NCBI GenBank assembly: GCA_964559865.1
Contig: CAZLJD010000008.1
Span: forward strand, 1 to 40,343
Length of the DNA: 40,343 nucleotides
From: JAGHAJ01 sp964559865 [NCBI: uncultured Synergistota bacterium]
Lineage (GTDB): Bacteria; Synergistota; JAGHAJ01
Reading direction: 5' to 3'
The first letter of the stretch is position 1. Every line of letters begins with the position of its first letter. A program made the translations under genes and the position numbers. Of this stretch, positions 21,578 through 31,319 are shown one piece after another. The notes beneath the pieces were generated by a model. The model searched no databases. It was not told the origin of the DNA and saw only the letters and a list, made by a program, of their open reading frames with translations.

Positions 21578-22597
21578 TCAGAAATTGAACTTGTCTATAT
21601 TCTTAGCAGTAAAGATGAAAGGTTTCCCTAACAGGATAACATTCTTCTTACCGACTTTGAAGAATCCAAGTTTACCACCGCCAACATATTCTGTACCATT
21701 CACCTTACTTATCATCATGTGTCTCACCAAGTCATTAGCTACATAAAGTGTAAGGTAACCAAGGTCTATTGGGTTCCACAGAACAACATCCTTCACAACA
21801 CCGTTTTTCACATACTTCTTCATGTCATTCGGTGTAGAAAGCCCTACAACGTATATTTTACCCTTCAGGCCTGCTTGCAAAACAGCCTGTGCAGCCATTG
21901 GGAACGCAACGGATGTTATTGCTACTATAGCTTTGGCTTTTGGATAGAACGCGTTTATTATAGTCTGCGCTGCTTGGAAGGACGGACCAGGTAAGTCCTT
22001 CCCATACTGGATAGTAACAACATGCATCTTGGGATAATACTTGGATATTGCAAGCTTCATATACTTTATCCATGCATTCTGGTTAGCAGCATTTGGATCT
22101 GCACTCAATATTGCTATACCAGCACTAGGGCCCACATTCTTAGCAACCAAATCTATTAGTGTTTTCCCGATATCCTTGAATGTTGCCTGATTAACAAAGT
22201 AATCTCTTGCAGCGGGATCTGCCACATCTGCATCGAATCCCACAACCTTGATACCAGCCTTCCGCGCTCTCTTTAGCACAGGAATTAATGCCTGGAAGTC
22301 ATTTGAAGAGTAAAGTAACGCATCCGGATGCAGCGCTATTATATCACTTATCATCTTTATTTCCTTCTCCGTATTTGCAGTGCTTGGTCCCATAAAGTGA
22401 AACTTCACAGGCAAGCCGATATTGCCCAGCTCCTTCGCAGCTTTCACAGCACCCTGCTTACAGGCCACAAAGTAAGGCGCTCCAGTAAACTTGGGAACCA
22501 TATACACACTAATTGGCTTCGCAAACGCAACTGGCAGTACGGAGAACACAATCAACGCTGCAAGTATGGCCCCCACCCACCAATTCCTATTTCTCAT
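21578..22597 (-). CDS. Sugar/autoinducer-type ABC substrate-binding protein (LsrB/RhaS-like)
   Basis: 339 residues from ATG 22597, with AAGGAGGTG 6 bp upstream; a longer start would include that site. Signal peptide ends near PVAFA. The periplasmic-binding fold begins ISVYMVPKFTGAPYF, and VVLWNPIDLGYLTLY near residue 280 is the block shared by rhamnose RhaS and AI-2 LsrB proteins. It is the last gene of an LsrACDB-like order. Ligand could be a sugar, a polyol or AI-2; no catabolic or lsrK/lsrR genes are present to decide. Confidence 0.85.
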   Translation of the reverse strand: MRNRNWWVGAILAALIVFSVLPVAFAKPISVYMVPKFTGAPYFVACKQGAVKAAKELGNIGLPVKFHFMGPSTANTEKEIKMISDIIALHPDALLYSSNDFQALIPVLKRARKAGIKVVGFDADVADPAARDYFVNQATFKDIGKTLIDLVAKNVGPSAGIAILSADPNAANQNAWIKYMKLAISKYYPKMHVVTIQYGKDLPGPSFQAAQTIINAFYPKAKAIVAITSVAFPMAAQAVLQAGLKGKIYVVGLSTPNDMKKYVKNGVVKDVVLWNPIDLGYLTLYVANDLVRHMMISKVNGTEYVGGGKLGFFKVGKKNVILLGKPFIFTAKNIDKFNF

Positions 22598-22687
22598 AAG
22601 CAACACCTCCTTAAATTTGTTTTTCATAGGCAGTGTAAACTAAACAACACCCCCCTCCCTAACAATCAATTCGAAGAGTAGTTCAAG

Positions 22688-23638
22688 TTAGGAGTGTTTT
22701 TTACGAACAACAACTCTACCAAAATGCTCATAAAATGCTATAGAGCCTACCAATATAGCACCTAAAACCATTTCCTGCACAGTTTGCTGAATATTAGCCA
22801 GCGTCAGTCCAGCATCCACAAATGCTATTATAAGGACAGCCATTGCTGTACCCAGTATGGTCCCTGAGCCGCCCTTTACATCAGTACCACCAAGGACCAC
22901 CGCAGTAACAACACTCAACACCCCATTAGCATAAGCATTCGACTTCGCAGCCCCAACTCGAGATGTGTACACCACAGCAGCCAATCCAGACAGAAGGCCC
23001 GCAAGAATATAAATCGTCACCTTCACCCTCTTTACTGGAATACCCGAATATACAGCCCCCGTCTCATTACTACCTATCGCAAATAGATACCTCCCAAACT
23101 TGGTTTTTGAAGCAAAGAAGTAAACCACCAAAGATATAACCATCCATATCCAAAGAGAATATGGCACACTAAACAATGAGCCCTCACCCAAGTTCAAAAA
23201 GCTTTGCGGAAATCCCGAGACACCACGCCCTCTATCTATACCAGTAGCCAGGCCTCTATACAGGGCCCATGTTCCCAGAGTCGCCAACAATGGTGGAATC
23301 TCCAACCTCGTTATCATGAGTGCATTAAACAGGCCACATACCCCTCCAAATAAAATGGCTAACATACTTGAAACCCATATATTTATGCCAAACCACTTCC
23401 ACAACACTCCCAAGAGAACTCCACTCAGGGCAAGATTAGATGCTACTGACAAGTCTATGCCACCAGTAATCATTATCAAGGTCATAGGAACTGCCATTAT
23501 GCCAAGCTCCGCAGATAACTGCATAATCTGCAGCAATGTAGGTATGTTAAGAAACTGATCCGACAAAAAGCTCATAAAGACAAATGTAAAAATCAGTATA
23601 CCCAAAAGTATAAACTCTATTCTCCTTAGATCTCTCAT
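22688..23638 (-). CDS. Ribose/AI-2-type ABC permease, second subunit
   Basis: 316 residues, about ten membrane helices. ITGGIDLSVASNLALSGVLL and VLGGTDVKGGSGTILGT are diagnostic of BPD_transp_2 carbohydrate permeases. Its ATG overlaps the stop of the first permease by 4 bp. Two different permease genes with one double ATPase and one binding protein is the LsrACDB/RhaTPQ layout. Confidence 0.9.
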   Translation of the reverse strand: MRDLRRIEFILLGILIFTFVFMSFLSDQFLNIPTLLQIMQLSAELGIMAVPMTLIMITGGIDLSVASNLALSGVLLGVLWKWFGINIWVSSMLAILFGGVCGLFNALMITRLEIPPLLATLGTWALYRGLATGIDRGRGVSGFPQSFLNLGEGSLFSVPYSLWIWMVISLVVYFFASKTKFGRYLFAIGSNETGAVYSGIPVKRVKVTIYILAGLLSGLAAVVYTSRVGAAKSNAYANGVLSVVTAVVLGGTDVKGGSGTILGTAMAVLIIAFVDAGLTLANIQQTVQEMVLGAILVGSIAFYEHFGRVVVRKKHS

Positions 23639-24585
23639 TTGACCCCTATACCCCTTATGTTCCTCTTTTCTCTCAAGACATCAGAAATTATCGCCACCAA
23701 AATAACAACACCCTCTATGGCCTCATTCCACACGGCACCTATGTTCAAGAATACCGTAACGCTCAATATTTCCACAAGTAAAAAGGTACCCAAAATAGCT
23801 CCTTCTATCCTTCCCTTACCTCCAAATATGCTTGTACCCCCAATAACCGCAGATGCAATAACCGGTAGAGTAAGATTAGATCCAATGTTTGATGTCACGG
23901 AAAAGAATCTCGAAGCACTCAGCATCCCAGAAAAACCACTGAAAGCTCCACTGAGAATCAGGGCGTGAAATATTGTTCTCTTCGTACTTATACCAACAAA
24001 ACTTGCTGCACTCGCGTTTGATCCACACACATAGAACTTCCTGAAAAAGGCAGCCCTCCTCGCAAGAAAAACAAGAACAATACTTACCAAGAAACCTAAC
24101 CACGTAGCAACACTTATACTAGCAATTTTATAACTCCCTATCTGCCAGCTGTCAGGTAGATTGGCTATCCACATCCCACCAGTCCACCATAGTATAAAGC
24201 CTTCCCATCCTATCATTGTACCCAAGGTCGTTATCAAGGAAGGTATACCAAACTCAACAGTCACTATCCCATTTAAGGCACCTAGTGCTACCCCAACTGC
24301 TACGCTCCACGGAACAACCAAAAACATCGAAACACCTTTTGCAGCAAGTTCCGCCGAAGTTACAGCACTAACAGTATAAATAGAACTCACCGAAAGGTCT
24401 ATATGACCAAATCCATTAATAATTACCAAGGATTCTCCTATCACAACCAATACTATAACTGCTGTATTCTCGAACAAAGCAGTTATATTTCTAAAGCTAA
24501 AGAATGATGAATTACTCAACTCGCCAACCACTGCTAATCCCACTATTACCAGTAGCAGTACAATCTCTCTTCCGCGACTCTTCAC
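23635..24585 (-). CDS. Ribose/AI-2-type ABC permease, first subunit
   Basis: 316 residues, about ten membrane helices, with GHIDLSVSSIYTVSAV and VIGGTSIFGGKGRIEG as the paired permease signatures. It follows the ATPase gene by 32 bp and overlaps the second permease. Together they form the heterodimeric channel. Confidence 0.9.
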   Translation of the reverse strand: MKSRGREIVLLLVIVGLAVVGELSNSSFFSFRNITALFENTAVIVLVVIGESLVIINGFGHIDLSVSSIYTVSAVTSAELAAKGVSMFLVVPWSVAVGVALGALNGIVTVEFGIPSLITTLGTMIGWEGFILWWTGGMWIANLPDSWQIGSYKIASISVATWLGFLVSIVLVFLARRAAFFRKFYVCGSNASAASFVGISTKRTIFHALILSGAFSGFSGMLSASRFFSVTSNIGSNLTLPVIASAVIGGTSIFGGKGRIEGAILGTFLLVEILSVTVFLNIGAVWNEAIEGVVILVAIISDVLREKRNIRGIGVK

Positions 24586-24617
24586 TTTATCAGTCCCTCT
24601 ACTTAAAAATGCATGCG

Positions 24618-26123
24618 CTAACTAATAGCAATAGATGAATTTCCTACTTCCTGTGTAGCAAGGGATATCACACTGTCTAAAGAGAAGTCTTCCCTCCGAA
24701 TTTCTCCTAAGATCATGCCTTTTCTTATAGCCACTATCCTATCGCACATGTTAATAAGCTCATTAAAATCAGAAGATATCAATATTATACCTTTACCCTC
24801 TTCCACAAACTTGTTCATCAACTCGTATATTTGGGATTTGGTTCCAACATCTATACCCTGTGTTGGCTCATCCATTATTATCACACTAGCATTTCTAACA
24901 GACCACTTCGCTATTACCACCTTCTGCTGGTTTCCACCAGACAGGTGCAAAACTTGAAACTCTGGTATAGGGGGTTCTATATTAAACTTATTGATACACT
25001 CCTCTGTCATTGTTACCTCTTTCTCTGTATTGAGAACAACCTTTCCCGATATCATCTCCAAGTTTGGCAGTGTAATATTAAACTTAATGTTTTCTTGAAG
25101 TACCAAACCCTGTCGCTGTCTATCCTCCGGAACATATACAATCCCACTACTTATAGCATCTACGGGTGTCTCAATATTTATTTCTTTCCCTTCCAGTTTT
25201 ATACTTCCAGCCTCTGGTTGAAGTATACCAAATAACACTTTTGCAAGCGTAGTTCTACCAGACCCCAAGATTCCAGCAATACCCAGAATCTCCCCCTCTC
25301 TCAAGGAAAAACTCACATCCCTGAGGATACCTCTATACAAACCTTTAACCTCCAGAATCACATCGCCCACATTATGCTCTCGACTGGGATAAAACGCTTC
25401 CAGTTCCTTACCTATCATCGCTTTTATTATCTCCGGGAGCGAAATATTCGACATTTCACTAGTGACAATCACCTTACCATTTCTAAGAACCGTTACACGG
25501 TCTGCAAGTTCAAATATCTCCTCTAGTAGATGGCTAATGTATATAACAGATATCCCTCGTTCTCTAAGTTTATTTATATTCCTGAACAGGATATCTGTTT
25601 CATCAACCGTAAGGGCTGCCGTAGGTTCGTCCAAAATGAGAACTTTTGTATCTTTCAGAAGCGCACGCAGTATTTGCAGAAGCTTCTGTGCAGGGGCACT
25701 AAGCGCACGTACCTCTTCATCTAAGGGAAGGTTTATACCAAACTCATTCATTACTTTCTGCGCCTCTTCTCTCATGCTGTCCCAGCTTATAAACCCCCTT
25801 GCATGAGCGTATCTATCAACAAAGAGGTTTTCAAGGACAGTAAGATCGGGAAAAACCACCAAGTGTTGGTGCACAGTAGATATACCAGAGGTCATTGCAT
25901 CATTTGCATCTCTAAAGCTGACTTTTCTACCCTCAAGAATTATATCTCCTTCATCTGGCTGATAGACTCCGGCTATAATCTTGACTAAGGTCGACTTACC
26001 CGCACCATTCTCACCAACCAGAGCATGAATCTCTCCCTTACGTAGTTCAAAATCCACATCTTTTAGTGCTTGCACACCTGGAAAGCTCTTGGATATGTTT
26101 TTGAGTACAAGTACATCTTCCAT
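24618..26123 (-). CDS. Sugar ABC ATPase with two nucleotide-binding domains (LsrA/RbsA-like)
   Basis: 501 residues from ATG 26123, chosen over a GTG at 26135 because GAGGA then sits about 5 bp upstream. First domain: GENGAGKST, LSAPAQKLLQ (degenerate signature), ILDEPTAAL. Second: GILGSGRTT, LSGGNQQK, IMDEPTQGID. The degenerate first signature and Gly-Ser-Gly-Arg Walker A in the second are normal for RbsA relatives. The start overlaps the end of the ASRT gene. Confidence 0.9.
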   Translation of the reverse strand: MEDVLVLKNISKSFPGVQALKDVDFELRKGEIHALVGENGAGKSTLVKIIAGVYQPDEGDIILEGRKVSFRDANDAMTSGISTVHQHLVVFPDLTVLENLFVDRYAHARGFISWDSMREEAQKVMNEFGINLPLDEEVRALSAPAQKLLQILRALLKDTKVLILDEPTAALTVDETDILFRNINKLRERGISVIYISHLLEEIFELADRVTVLRNGKVIVTSEMSNISLPEIIKAMIGKELEAFYPSREHNVGDVILEVKGLYRGILRDVSFSLREGEILGIAGILGSGRTTLAKVLFGILQPEAGSIKLEGKEINIETPVDAISSGIVYVPEDRQRQGLVLQENIKFNITLPNLEMISGKVVLNTEKEVTMTEECINKFNIEPPIPEFQVLHLSGGNQQKVVIAKWSVRNASVIIMDEPTQGIDVGTKSQIYELMNKFVEEGKGIILISSDFNELINMCDRIVAIRKGMILGEIRREDFSLDSVISLATQEVGNSSIAIS

Positions 26124-26124
26124 C

Positions 26125-26475
26125 TCAATCCTCACTATACCCTATTGTCGTCATTAAGGTATACCCTTCGTCATTTGCAACTAGTCGTGAAAGCTGGGCC
26201 ACAATAGGCACATTACTAATCACTTCTACTCCATAAGGGGTATCTCGAGGGATTTGCAGATCATCAAGCCTCAGATGGACATTTCTCTCCGCCGGAAGAA
26301 CAAAATCAACATATATCGGATCTCTATCACTAAAGAAAAATCGTATCTTTACATTAGCATCCTCCTCGCCTGCATTAAGCAAACACAGCGATTCATGCGA
26401 AACACTCTTTCCACGTCTACTACTCTCTATATAACCATCAGCAAAGTACCACTTCCGTGCTCCTCTCAACTTCAT
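26125..26475 (-). CDS. ASRT-superfamily small-molecule-binding protein
   Basis: 116 residues resembling the Anabaena sensory rhodopsin transducer family: WYFADGYIES, SLCLLNAGEEDANVKIRFFFSD, ERNVHLRLDDL, IPRDTPYGVEVISNVPIVAQLSRL and TTIGYSED. ASRT proteins are beta-sandwich tetramers; homologues without rhodopsin often sit beside carbohydrate genes and are predicted ligand binders. Here it is the first gene of an ABC sugar operon and its stop overlaps the ATPase start, so it probably senses or binds the same ligand in the cytoplasm. No rhodopsin gene is nearby. Confidence 0.75.
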   Translation of the reverse strand: MKLRGARKWYFADGYIESSRRGKSVSHESLCLLNAGEEDANVKIRFFFSDRDPIYVDFVLPAERNVHLRLDDLQIPRDTPYGVEVISNVPIVAQLSRLVANDEGYTLMTTIGYSED

Positions 26476-26492
26476 CCATCCTCTTCAGCGTC

Positions 26493-26507
26493 TGTACTTT
26501 AACTAAA
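26493..26507 (-). promoter_or_regulatory. Possible operator (TAAC-N7-GTTA) downstream of the ASRT promoter
   Basis: A short dyad near 26493-26507 lies downstream of the predicted start site. It is too short to be certain and no cognate regulator is identified. Confidence 0.2.
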
Positions 26508-26543
26508 ACGGTTACATAAACCCATATAATGCTACTTGAAGTA

Positions 26544-26572
26544 ATTTTATTATTCTATCTTACCCATGTCAA
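26544..26572 (-). promoter_or_regulatory. Promoter of the ASRT-ABC operon
   Basis: Leftward TTGACA (26567-26572), 17-bp spacer, TAAAAT (26544-26549). It separates this operon from the upstream GntR gene. The rest of 26476-26759 shows no ORF. Confidence 0.6.
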
Positions 26573-26759
26573 GCAGAAACAACCTCTTACCACAAGATTC
26601 GGATACAAGATAGAAAGTCAGACATTTCTCAATTTCTTTTTAATTTTTGTATTTTACCTTCTTCCTCAAACGGCACGAAAATCCGCTCTTCATAAATCCT
26701 TACTCTTATGTTGGTTAATCTACTTCCTCCAACTCCTCTCCCAAATACATTAAAATCCC

Positions 26760-27476
26760 TTAGAAGGTACCATAGTACTGCAATAAAATACTCCTGCTTA
26801 GCTTCATGTGTTCCTCAAGTGCCTTAAGGGCCTTTTCCTCGCTTCTCTCTACAAGCCCCTTCACAATAGCTTCGTGCTCACAGATCATATGGAACCCTCT
26901 ATCAGGTGACGCAATTACCACCATAATGATCGCGAATATCTTGTGCCACAGCCCTCTTATAGTATCACACAATATCTTATTACCAGAAGCCTCATAGATA
27001 GAAAAGTGAAACTCCTCATTCATATATACAACCTTTAGTAAATCTACACTATCCCCCTTCTCAAGGGTTCTCTTAAGGTTCTCATGTATATTTATAATCT
27101 TCCCCATACGCCGCTCATCCAAATTAGGTATAGATAATTTGACTGCCAACGATTCCAACACCAAACGTACAGTATACACATCCTCAATTTCCCGAGGAGT
27201 ATACTTCCTAACTATTACACCTTTCCGTGGAATAGAGACAACAAGCCCCTCGCTTTGAAGTTGTTTTATCGCCTCCCGAATGGGAGTTCTGCTTATCCCC
27301 CACCTCTCAGCAAGTTCCCTCTCGGACAACTTACTTCCCGGTGGTAGCTTGCCCTCTATTATGTTTTTTCGGAGCAACCTGAGCGCAAGCTCCGAAATAG
27401 GAAGATGCTCTTTCAAAGACTTTTCACTAATAAATTCTCCATATTTGCCGTCCATCTTTACACCCCAAACATCCAT
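26760..27476 (-). CDS. GntR-family transcriptional regulator, FCD (FadR) subfamily
   Basis: 238 residues. N-terminal winged helix: LPPGSKLSERELAERWGISRTPIREAIKQL is the classic GntR signature. An all-helical FCD effector domain follows (DVYTVRLVLESLA, then NEEFHFSIYEASGN and HEAIVKGL) with metal-binding His residues. FCD regulators respond to organic acids. It lies 27 bp after the HMG-CoA reductase gene, at the end of the mevalonate-type cluster, and palindromes at that cluster's promoter (36205-36225, 36267-36276) fit FCD operators. The start may be ATG 27476 or 27455. Confidence 0.85.
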   Translation of the reverse strand: MDVWGVKMDGKYGEFISEKSLKEHLPISELALRLLRKNIIEGKLPPGSKLSERELAERWGISRTPIREAIKQLQSEGLVVSIPRKGVIVRKYTPREIEDVYTVRLVLESLAVKLSIPNLDERRMGKIINIHENLKRTLEKGDSVDLLKVVYMNEEFHFSIYEASGNKILCDTIRGLWHKIFAIIMVVIASPDRGFHMICEHEAIVKGLVERSEEKALKALEEHMKLSRSILLQYYGTF

Positions 27477-27503
27477 CTCGCTAATTCTCTACACAAAACT
27501 CGT

Positions 27504-28793
27504 TTACTCCCCACTCAGCTCCTTTAAAATTTCCTTCGCCCTATCTAACCTAATCTTTCCCTCTTCTACCATTTTATTGGCCACCACATCTATAAGCTCA
27601 CCCGTAGCACCTGCTGAAGCCGCAACATTCCTAGCATGTAAACTCATGTGGCCTCTCTGAATTCCTTCAGTAGCCAAAGCTCTCAAAGCTGCCAAATTTT
27701 GTGCCAATCCAACTGCTGCAATCACCTCCGCCAACTCCCTTGCAGAGCTTACACCCAATATCTTTATCGCCACCTTAGTAGTAGGGTGCACCTTTGTCGC
27801 ACCACCCACAAGTCCAACTGCCATAGGGAGCTCTATACTACCAACCAAATCGCCATTTTTGTCCCTCTCCCACACAGTCAGAGGCTTATATGTCCACGTA
27901 TAAGATGCATAAGCATGCGCGCCTGCCTCTATAGCTCTCCAGTCATTCCCAGTAGCTATAACAACTGGATCTATCCCATTCATAATACCCTTATTGTGTG
28001 TCGCTGCACGATACGGATCTGCTGCAGCAAAAGCATACGCTTCCAAAATACCCTCTATAACTTCCTCACCACTAAATTCACTAAAAGCTAGTGCCTCCTT
28101 TGGGATAACAACTCTTGCCCTAGCTAATCTCCTAACTGCTAAGTTGGACAATATCCTCAAATACACTCTACCCCCAGTTATCCTCTCTATGACATGAGCT
28201 ACCGCTTCACACATCGTATTGGTAGCATTTGCCCCCATCGCATCCTTCGTATCCACTAACAGATGAACTATCACCATTGGCCCTTTTAAAGTATCATCCA
28301 GTACCCTCACCTCTACATCTCTAGCTCCTCCCCCAAAGCTCACAAGCAAGGGATCTTGGTCATTAGCAATGCGGATAATCTCTTCTTTAGAAGCTAAGAT
28401 GTCCACCTTTGCACCAAATGGATTCGGTACATTGGTTACCTGTATCTGCCCTATCATTACAGATTCTGTACTGTTAGTAAAAAATCCTCCGCCCTGTAAT
28501 GCTAGTTTTGCTGCAAAGCTAGCTGCTGCCACTACAGAAGGTTCCTCAATAGCCATGGGTATCAAATATGGTTTCCCATTTATAAGGAAATTCACGGCTA
28601 TCCCCAAAGGAAGCTCAAATGTTCCAACCACATTTTCAATCATTTTGTCTGCCACTTCCACAGGTAGGCCCTGCAACCGAAGGGTATCCATTTCTTCCGA
28701 AATCAAACCCGCAAATTCTCCAACCTTTTGAAGCCTCTCATCCACGCTAAGTCTATAAAAACCTGGTACCCTCGAGCTTCTTAAGACTTCCAT
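27504..28793 (-). CDS. mvaA: Class II HMG-CoA reductase
   Basis: 429 residues from ATG 28793 (AGGAGG 7 bp upstream), almost exactly the length of the Pseudomonas mevalonii enzyme. It starts with SSRVPGFYRLSVDERL, typical of class II. Catalytic Glu in AIEEPSVVAAAS, the NAD(P)-binding DAMGANATNTMCE segment, Lys in the WERDKNGDL region, and the C-terminal HMSLHARNVA with catalytic His are all present. It interconverts HMG-CoA and mevalonate. Class II enzymes may be catabolic (NAD) or biosynthetic. Here it follows a Liv-type importer and precedes a GntR/FCD regulator, which points to mevalonate oxidation. Confidence 0.9.
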   Translation of the reverse strand: MEVLRSSRVPGFYRLSVDERLQKVGEFAGLISEEMDTLRLQGLPVEVADKMIENVVGTFELPLGIAVNFLINGKPYLIPMAIEEPSVVAAASFAAKLALQGGGFFTNSTESVMIGQIQVTNVPNPFGAKVDILASKEEIIRIANDQDPLLVSFGGGARDVEVRVLDDTLKGPMVIVHLLVDTKDAMGANATNTMCEAVAHVIERITGGRVYLRILSNLAVRRLARARVVIPKEALAFSEFSGEEVIEGILEAYAFAAADPYRAATHNKGIMNGIDPVVIATGNDWRAIEAGAHAYASYTWTYKPLTVWERDKNGDLVGSIELPMAVGLVGGATKVHPTTKVAIKILGVSSARELAEVIAAVGLAQNLAALRALATEGIQRGHMSLHARNVAASAGATGELIDVVANKMVEEGKIRLDRAKEILKELSGE

Positions 28794-28893
28794 GCACACA
28801 CCTCCTCACACAAGTTTAGGTCTCTACAAAGCTATCATAAGTCCTTTCTCACGTCAAAAAAAGCATTCCTCATCTCACAGCAGCTATTGCTAA

Positions 28894-29610
28894 TCACACT
28901 CCCAAGTAAGCCTTCTTCACATAGCTATTATCAAGTACAGACTCTGCGGATCCTTCAAGCACTATGTTACCAGTTTCCAAAACGTATGCCCTATGAGATA
29001 TTAAAAGACTATGTCTAACATTCTGTTCCACTAAGAGGATCGTTGTTCCCTTAGCATTTATCTCCTCTATTATCCTAAATATGCTCTGGATAATTTTAGG
29101 AGCTAAACCTATGGATGGCTCGTCTAACATTAAGAGTTCCGGAAGAGCCATCAAACTACGTGCAATTGCCAACATTTGCTGTTCTCCTCCTGATAGTGTA
29201 CCACTTCTTTGTCCTCTACGCTCCTCTAATATGGGGAACAACTCCCATATTCTTTCAAGGGTTTGCCTCATTTTCTCTTTAGCCTTCGGAATAAAAGCTG
29301 CACCTACTTCCAAATTCTCCAAAACTGTCATATCAGGAAACAGTTCCCGCCCCTCAGGTACTAAAGAAATCCCCAACCTAACGATATCTTGGGGCAACAA
29401 CTTATCTATCCTCTCTCCTTTGAAAAATATTTCCCCTCTGAAAGGACGAATAAGACCTGCAATAGTTTGCAAAGCTGTAGTTTTACCAGCCCCATTAGCA
29501 CCTACCACAGTAACTACTTCTCCTTCCCCCACTTCAAAAGAGACCCCGTATAAAGCCTGCACCGCTCCATAAAATACATCTATGCTTTTTACTTCAAGCA
29601 ACGCACACAA
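28894..29610 (-). CDS. livF: Branched-chain amino acid-type ABC ATPase LivF
   Basis: 238 residues. Walker A GANGAGKTT, signature LSGGEQQM, Walker B LLMLDEP followed by SIGLAP, typical of LivF. TTG start with GGAGGG upstream. It ends 100 bp before the reductase gene. The Liv/HAAT family also moves other carboxylic acids, which is relevant to the suggested substrate. Confidence 0.85.
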   Translation of the reverse strand: MCALLEVKSIDVFYGAVQALYGVSFEVGEGEVVTVVGANGAGKTTALQTIAGLIRPFRGEIFFKGERIDKLLPQDIVRLGISLVPEGRELFPDMTVLENLEVGAAFIPKAKEKMRQTLERIWELFPILEERRGQRSGTLSGGEQQMLAIARSLMALPELLMLDEPSIGLAPKIIQSIFRIIEEINAKGTTILLVEQNVRHSLLISHRAYVLETGNIVLEGSAESVLDNSYVKKAYLGV

Positions 29611-29627
29611 AACTTCTCCCTCCAGGT

Positions 29628-30359
29628 CTATACTTGCTCTCCGAGATACGCATCTATAACCTTAGGATCATTCGCCACTTCCTCTACTCCACCATCTGCA
29701 ATTTTTTCCCCATGATGTAAAACTATTATCCTGTCAGATATCTTCATAACTGCTCTCATAATATGCTCAACCAGTATAACACCAAAACCCATGTACTCCT
29801 TAATCTTCCGAATTAGGGAAACACTCTCATCTACCTCACTCGGCCTAAGACCAGCCATAACTTCATCCAACAAAAGAAGTTTAGGTCTAGTAGCTATCGC
29901 CCTTGCAACTTCCAGCTTCTTTCTTTCTATGACACTTAAACTTCCGGCCATTTCTCCAACCTTGGAGTCAAGGCCCACCATGTTACAGAAGTCAAAAGCC
30001 TCTTTTCGTGCCTTCTCTATATTGTAAACTCTATCCACACCTCTAAAAAGGACAGCTGTGGCAACATTGTCAAGCACAGTCATATCCTTAAATGGCTGCG
30101 TTATCTGAAAAGTTCGCCCAAGTCCCAGTTTGCACCTCTGAAACGGTCTCAGATGCGTTATGTCCACTGAATCAAATATTATCCTACCACTATCAGGACG
30201 ATAAACCCCAGAAATCAGGTTGAATAGGGTCGTCTTCCCAGCACCATTAGGTCCTATCAAACCAAGTATCTCACTATCATTTACCCTAAAGGTAACATTG
30301 TTAACCGCCATAAGCCCCCCAAATCTTTTAGATACTTCTCTTACTTCAAGCAGTATCAT
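29628..30359 (-). CDS. livG: Branched-chain amino acid-type ABC ATPase LivG
   Basis: 243 residues starting MILLEVREVSKRFGG at ATG 30359; a longer frame upstream only overlaps livM in another frame. Walker A GPNGAGKTT, the LivG block LGRTFQITQPFKDMTV, LSVIERKKLE signature variant, and LLLLDEVMAGL Walker B. GGGAGAGAG precedes the start, inside the end of livM. Forms the ATPase heterodimer with LivF. Confidence 0.85.
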   Translation of the reverse strand: MILLEVREVSKRFGGLMAVNNVTFRVNDSEILGLIGPNGAGKTTLFNLISGVYRPDSGRIIFDSVDITHLRPFQRCKLGLGRTFQITQPFKDMTVLDNVATAVLFRGVDRVYNIEKARKEAFDFCNMVGLDSKVGEMAGSLSVIERKKLEVARAIATRPKLLLLDEVMAGLRPSEVDESVSLIRKIKEYMGFGVILVEHIMRAVMKISDRIIVLHHGEKIADGGVEEVANDPKVIDAYLGEQV

Positions 30360-31317
30360 TTTTTCTCTCTCCCTGGGTAGTGAGTTTGACATCAAAACGG
30401 TTTTCATGTCTACCTTTCCCAACCAATCCAACTATACCTGAGGGCATATACAAAACAGCAATAACCAATATAACACCATAAACTATCATATGACCATATG
30501 GAATGCTAGTTCTAAGGAACTCTTCTGCAATTTTCAGTATAACCGCTCCTAATAACGGGCCAGCAACTGTATATAAACCTCCAAACACAGGCATAACGAG
30601 ACATGCTACAGAAATATTTATCCCAAAAACCTCGTAGGGTATTATGTAAGTAATGTAATATGCATAAAACCCACCCACACAACCAGCAAAGAAAGCACTC
30701 AAAACAAAAGACAAAACCTTGTATTTAGTAGGATTTATACCTAATACATTTGCTATCGACTCATTTTCCCTTATAGCAGTAAATGCAAAGTTAAGCCTTG
30801 ACCCCTCAATGATACGAACAACGAAGATTGCCAAGAGAAGCAAACCCAGAATAAAATAGTAAGAGAGCACTATATTTCCACCAAATAATGGAGGTACAGA
30901 TATACCTATAGCCCCACCAGTGATACTCCTCGCCATCAAAGCCAAAACCTGTAAAGTCTCCGCAAAGCATATAGTAGCTATAGAAAAATATATTCCTCTC
31001 ATCCGCAATGTTATAAAGCCAAAACCTGCAGCCACAACAGCTGTCAACACACCACCCACAAAAATCGTCAAAACTGGGTTGAAATCAAGCTTCTGAAAGA
31101 CAATCACAGCGAAGTAAGCACCTAACCCGAACAATGCCGCATGGCCAACAGATACTTGCCCCGTTCTGGCCAACATATCGAAACTTATAGAGAGTACTGC
31201 AAACATGAGTACAACCACACCTATATGTACTGCATAAGAAGATCCCGCAATGCAAGGGTATATTCCTCCCGCAACCGCAAACACTAACCACAGGTATTTT
31301 TTAATGCTCACACTCAT
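30346..31317 (-). CDS. livM: Branched-chain amino acid-type ABC permease LivM
   Basis: 323 residues, about nine or ten membrane helices. GQVSVGHAALFGLGAYFAV and the AIRENESIANVLGINPTKYKV loop are LivM hallmarks. Overlaps livG by 14 bp and lies 2 bp after livH. Confidence 0.85.
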   Translation of the reverse strand: MSVSIKKYLWLVFAVAGGIYPCIAGSSYAVHIGVVVLMFAVLSISFDMLARTGQVSVGHAALFGLGAYFAVIVFQKLDFNPVLTIFVGGVLTAVVAAGFGFITLRMRGIYFSIATICFAETLQVLALMARSITGGAIGISVPPLFGGNIVLSYYFILGLLLLAIFVVRIIEGSRLNFAFTAIRENESIANVLGINPTKYKVLSFVLSAFFAGCVGGFYAYYITYIIPYEVFGINISVACLVMPVFGGLYTVAGPLLGAVILKIAEEFLRTSIPYGHMIVYGVILVIAVLYMPSGIVGLVGKGRHENRFDVKLTTQGERKNDTA

Positions 31318-31319
31318 AA

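Noticed and set aside
28420-28440. CCAAATGG match inside the HMG-CoA reductase gene
   Set aside because: Only the central bases match; the 11-bp arms of the dif-like site are absent.
30360-30431. Longer LivG start at 30431
   Set aside because: The extra residues overlap livM in another frame and are not LivG-like; ATG 30359 has its own ribosome site.
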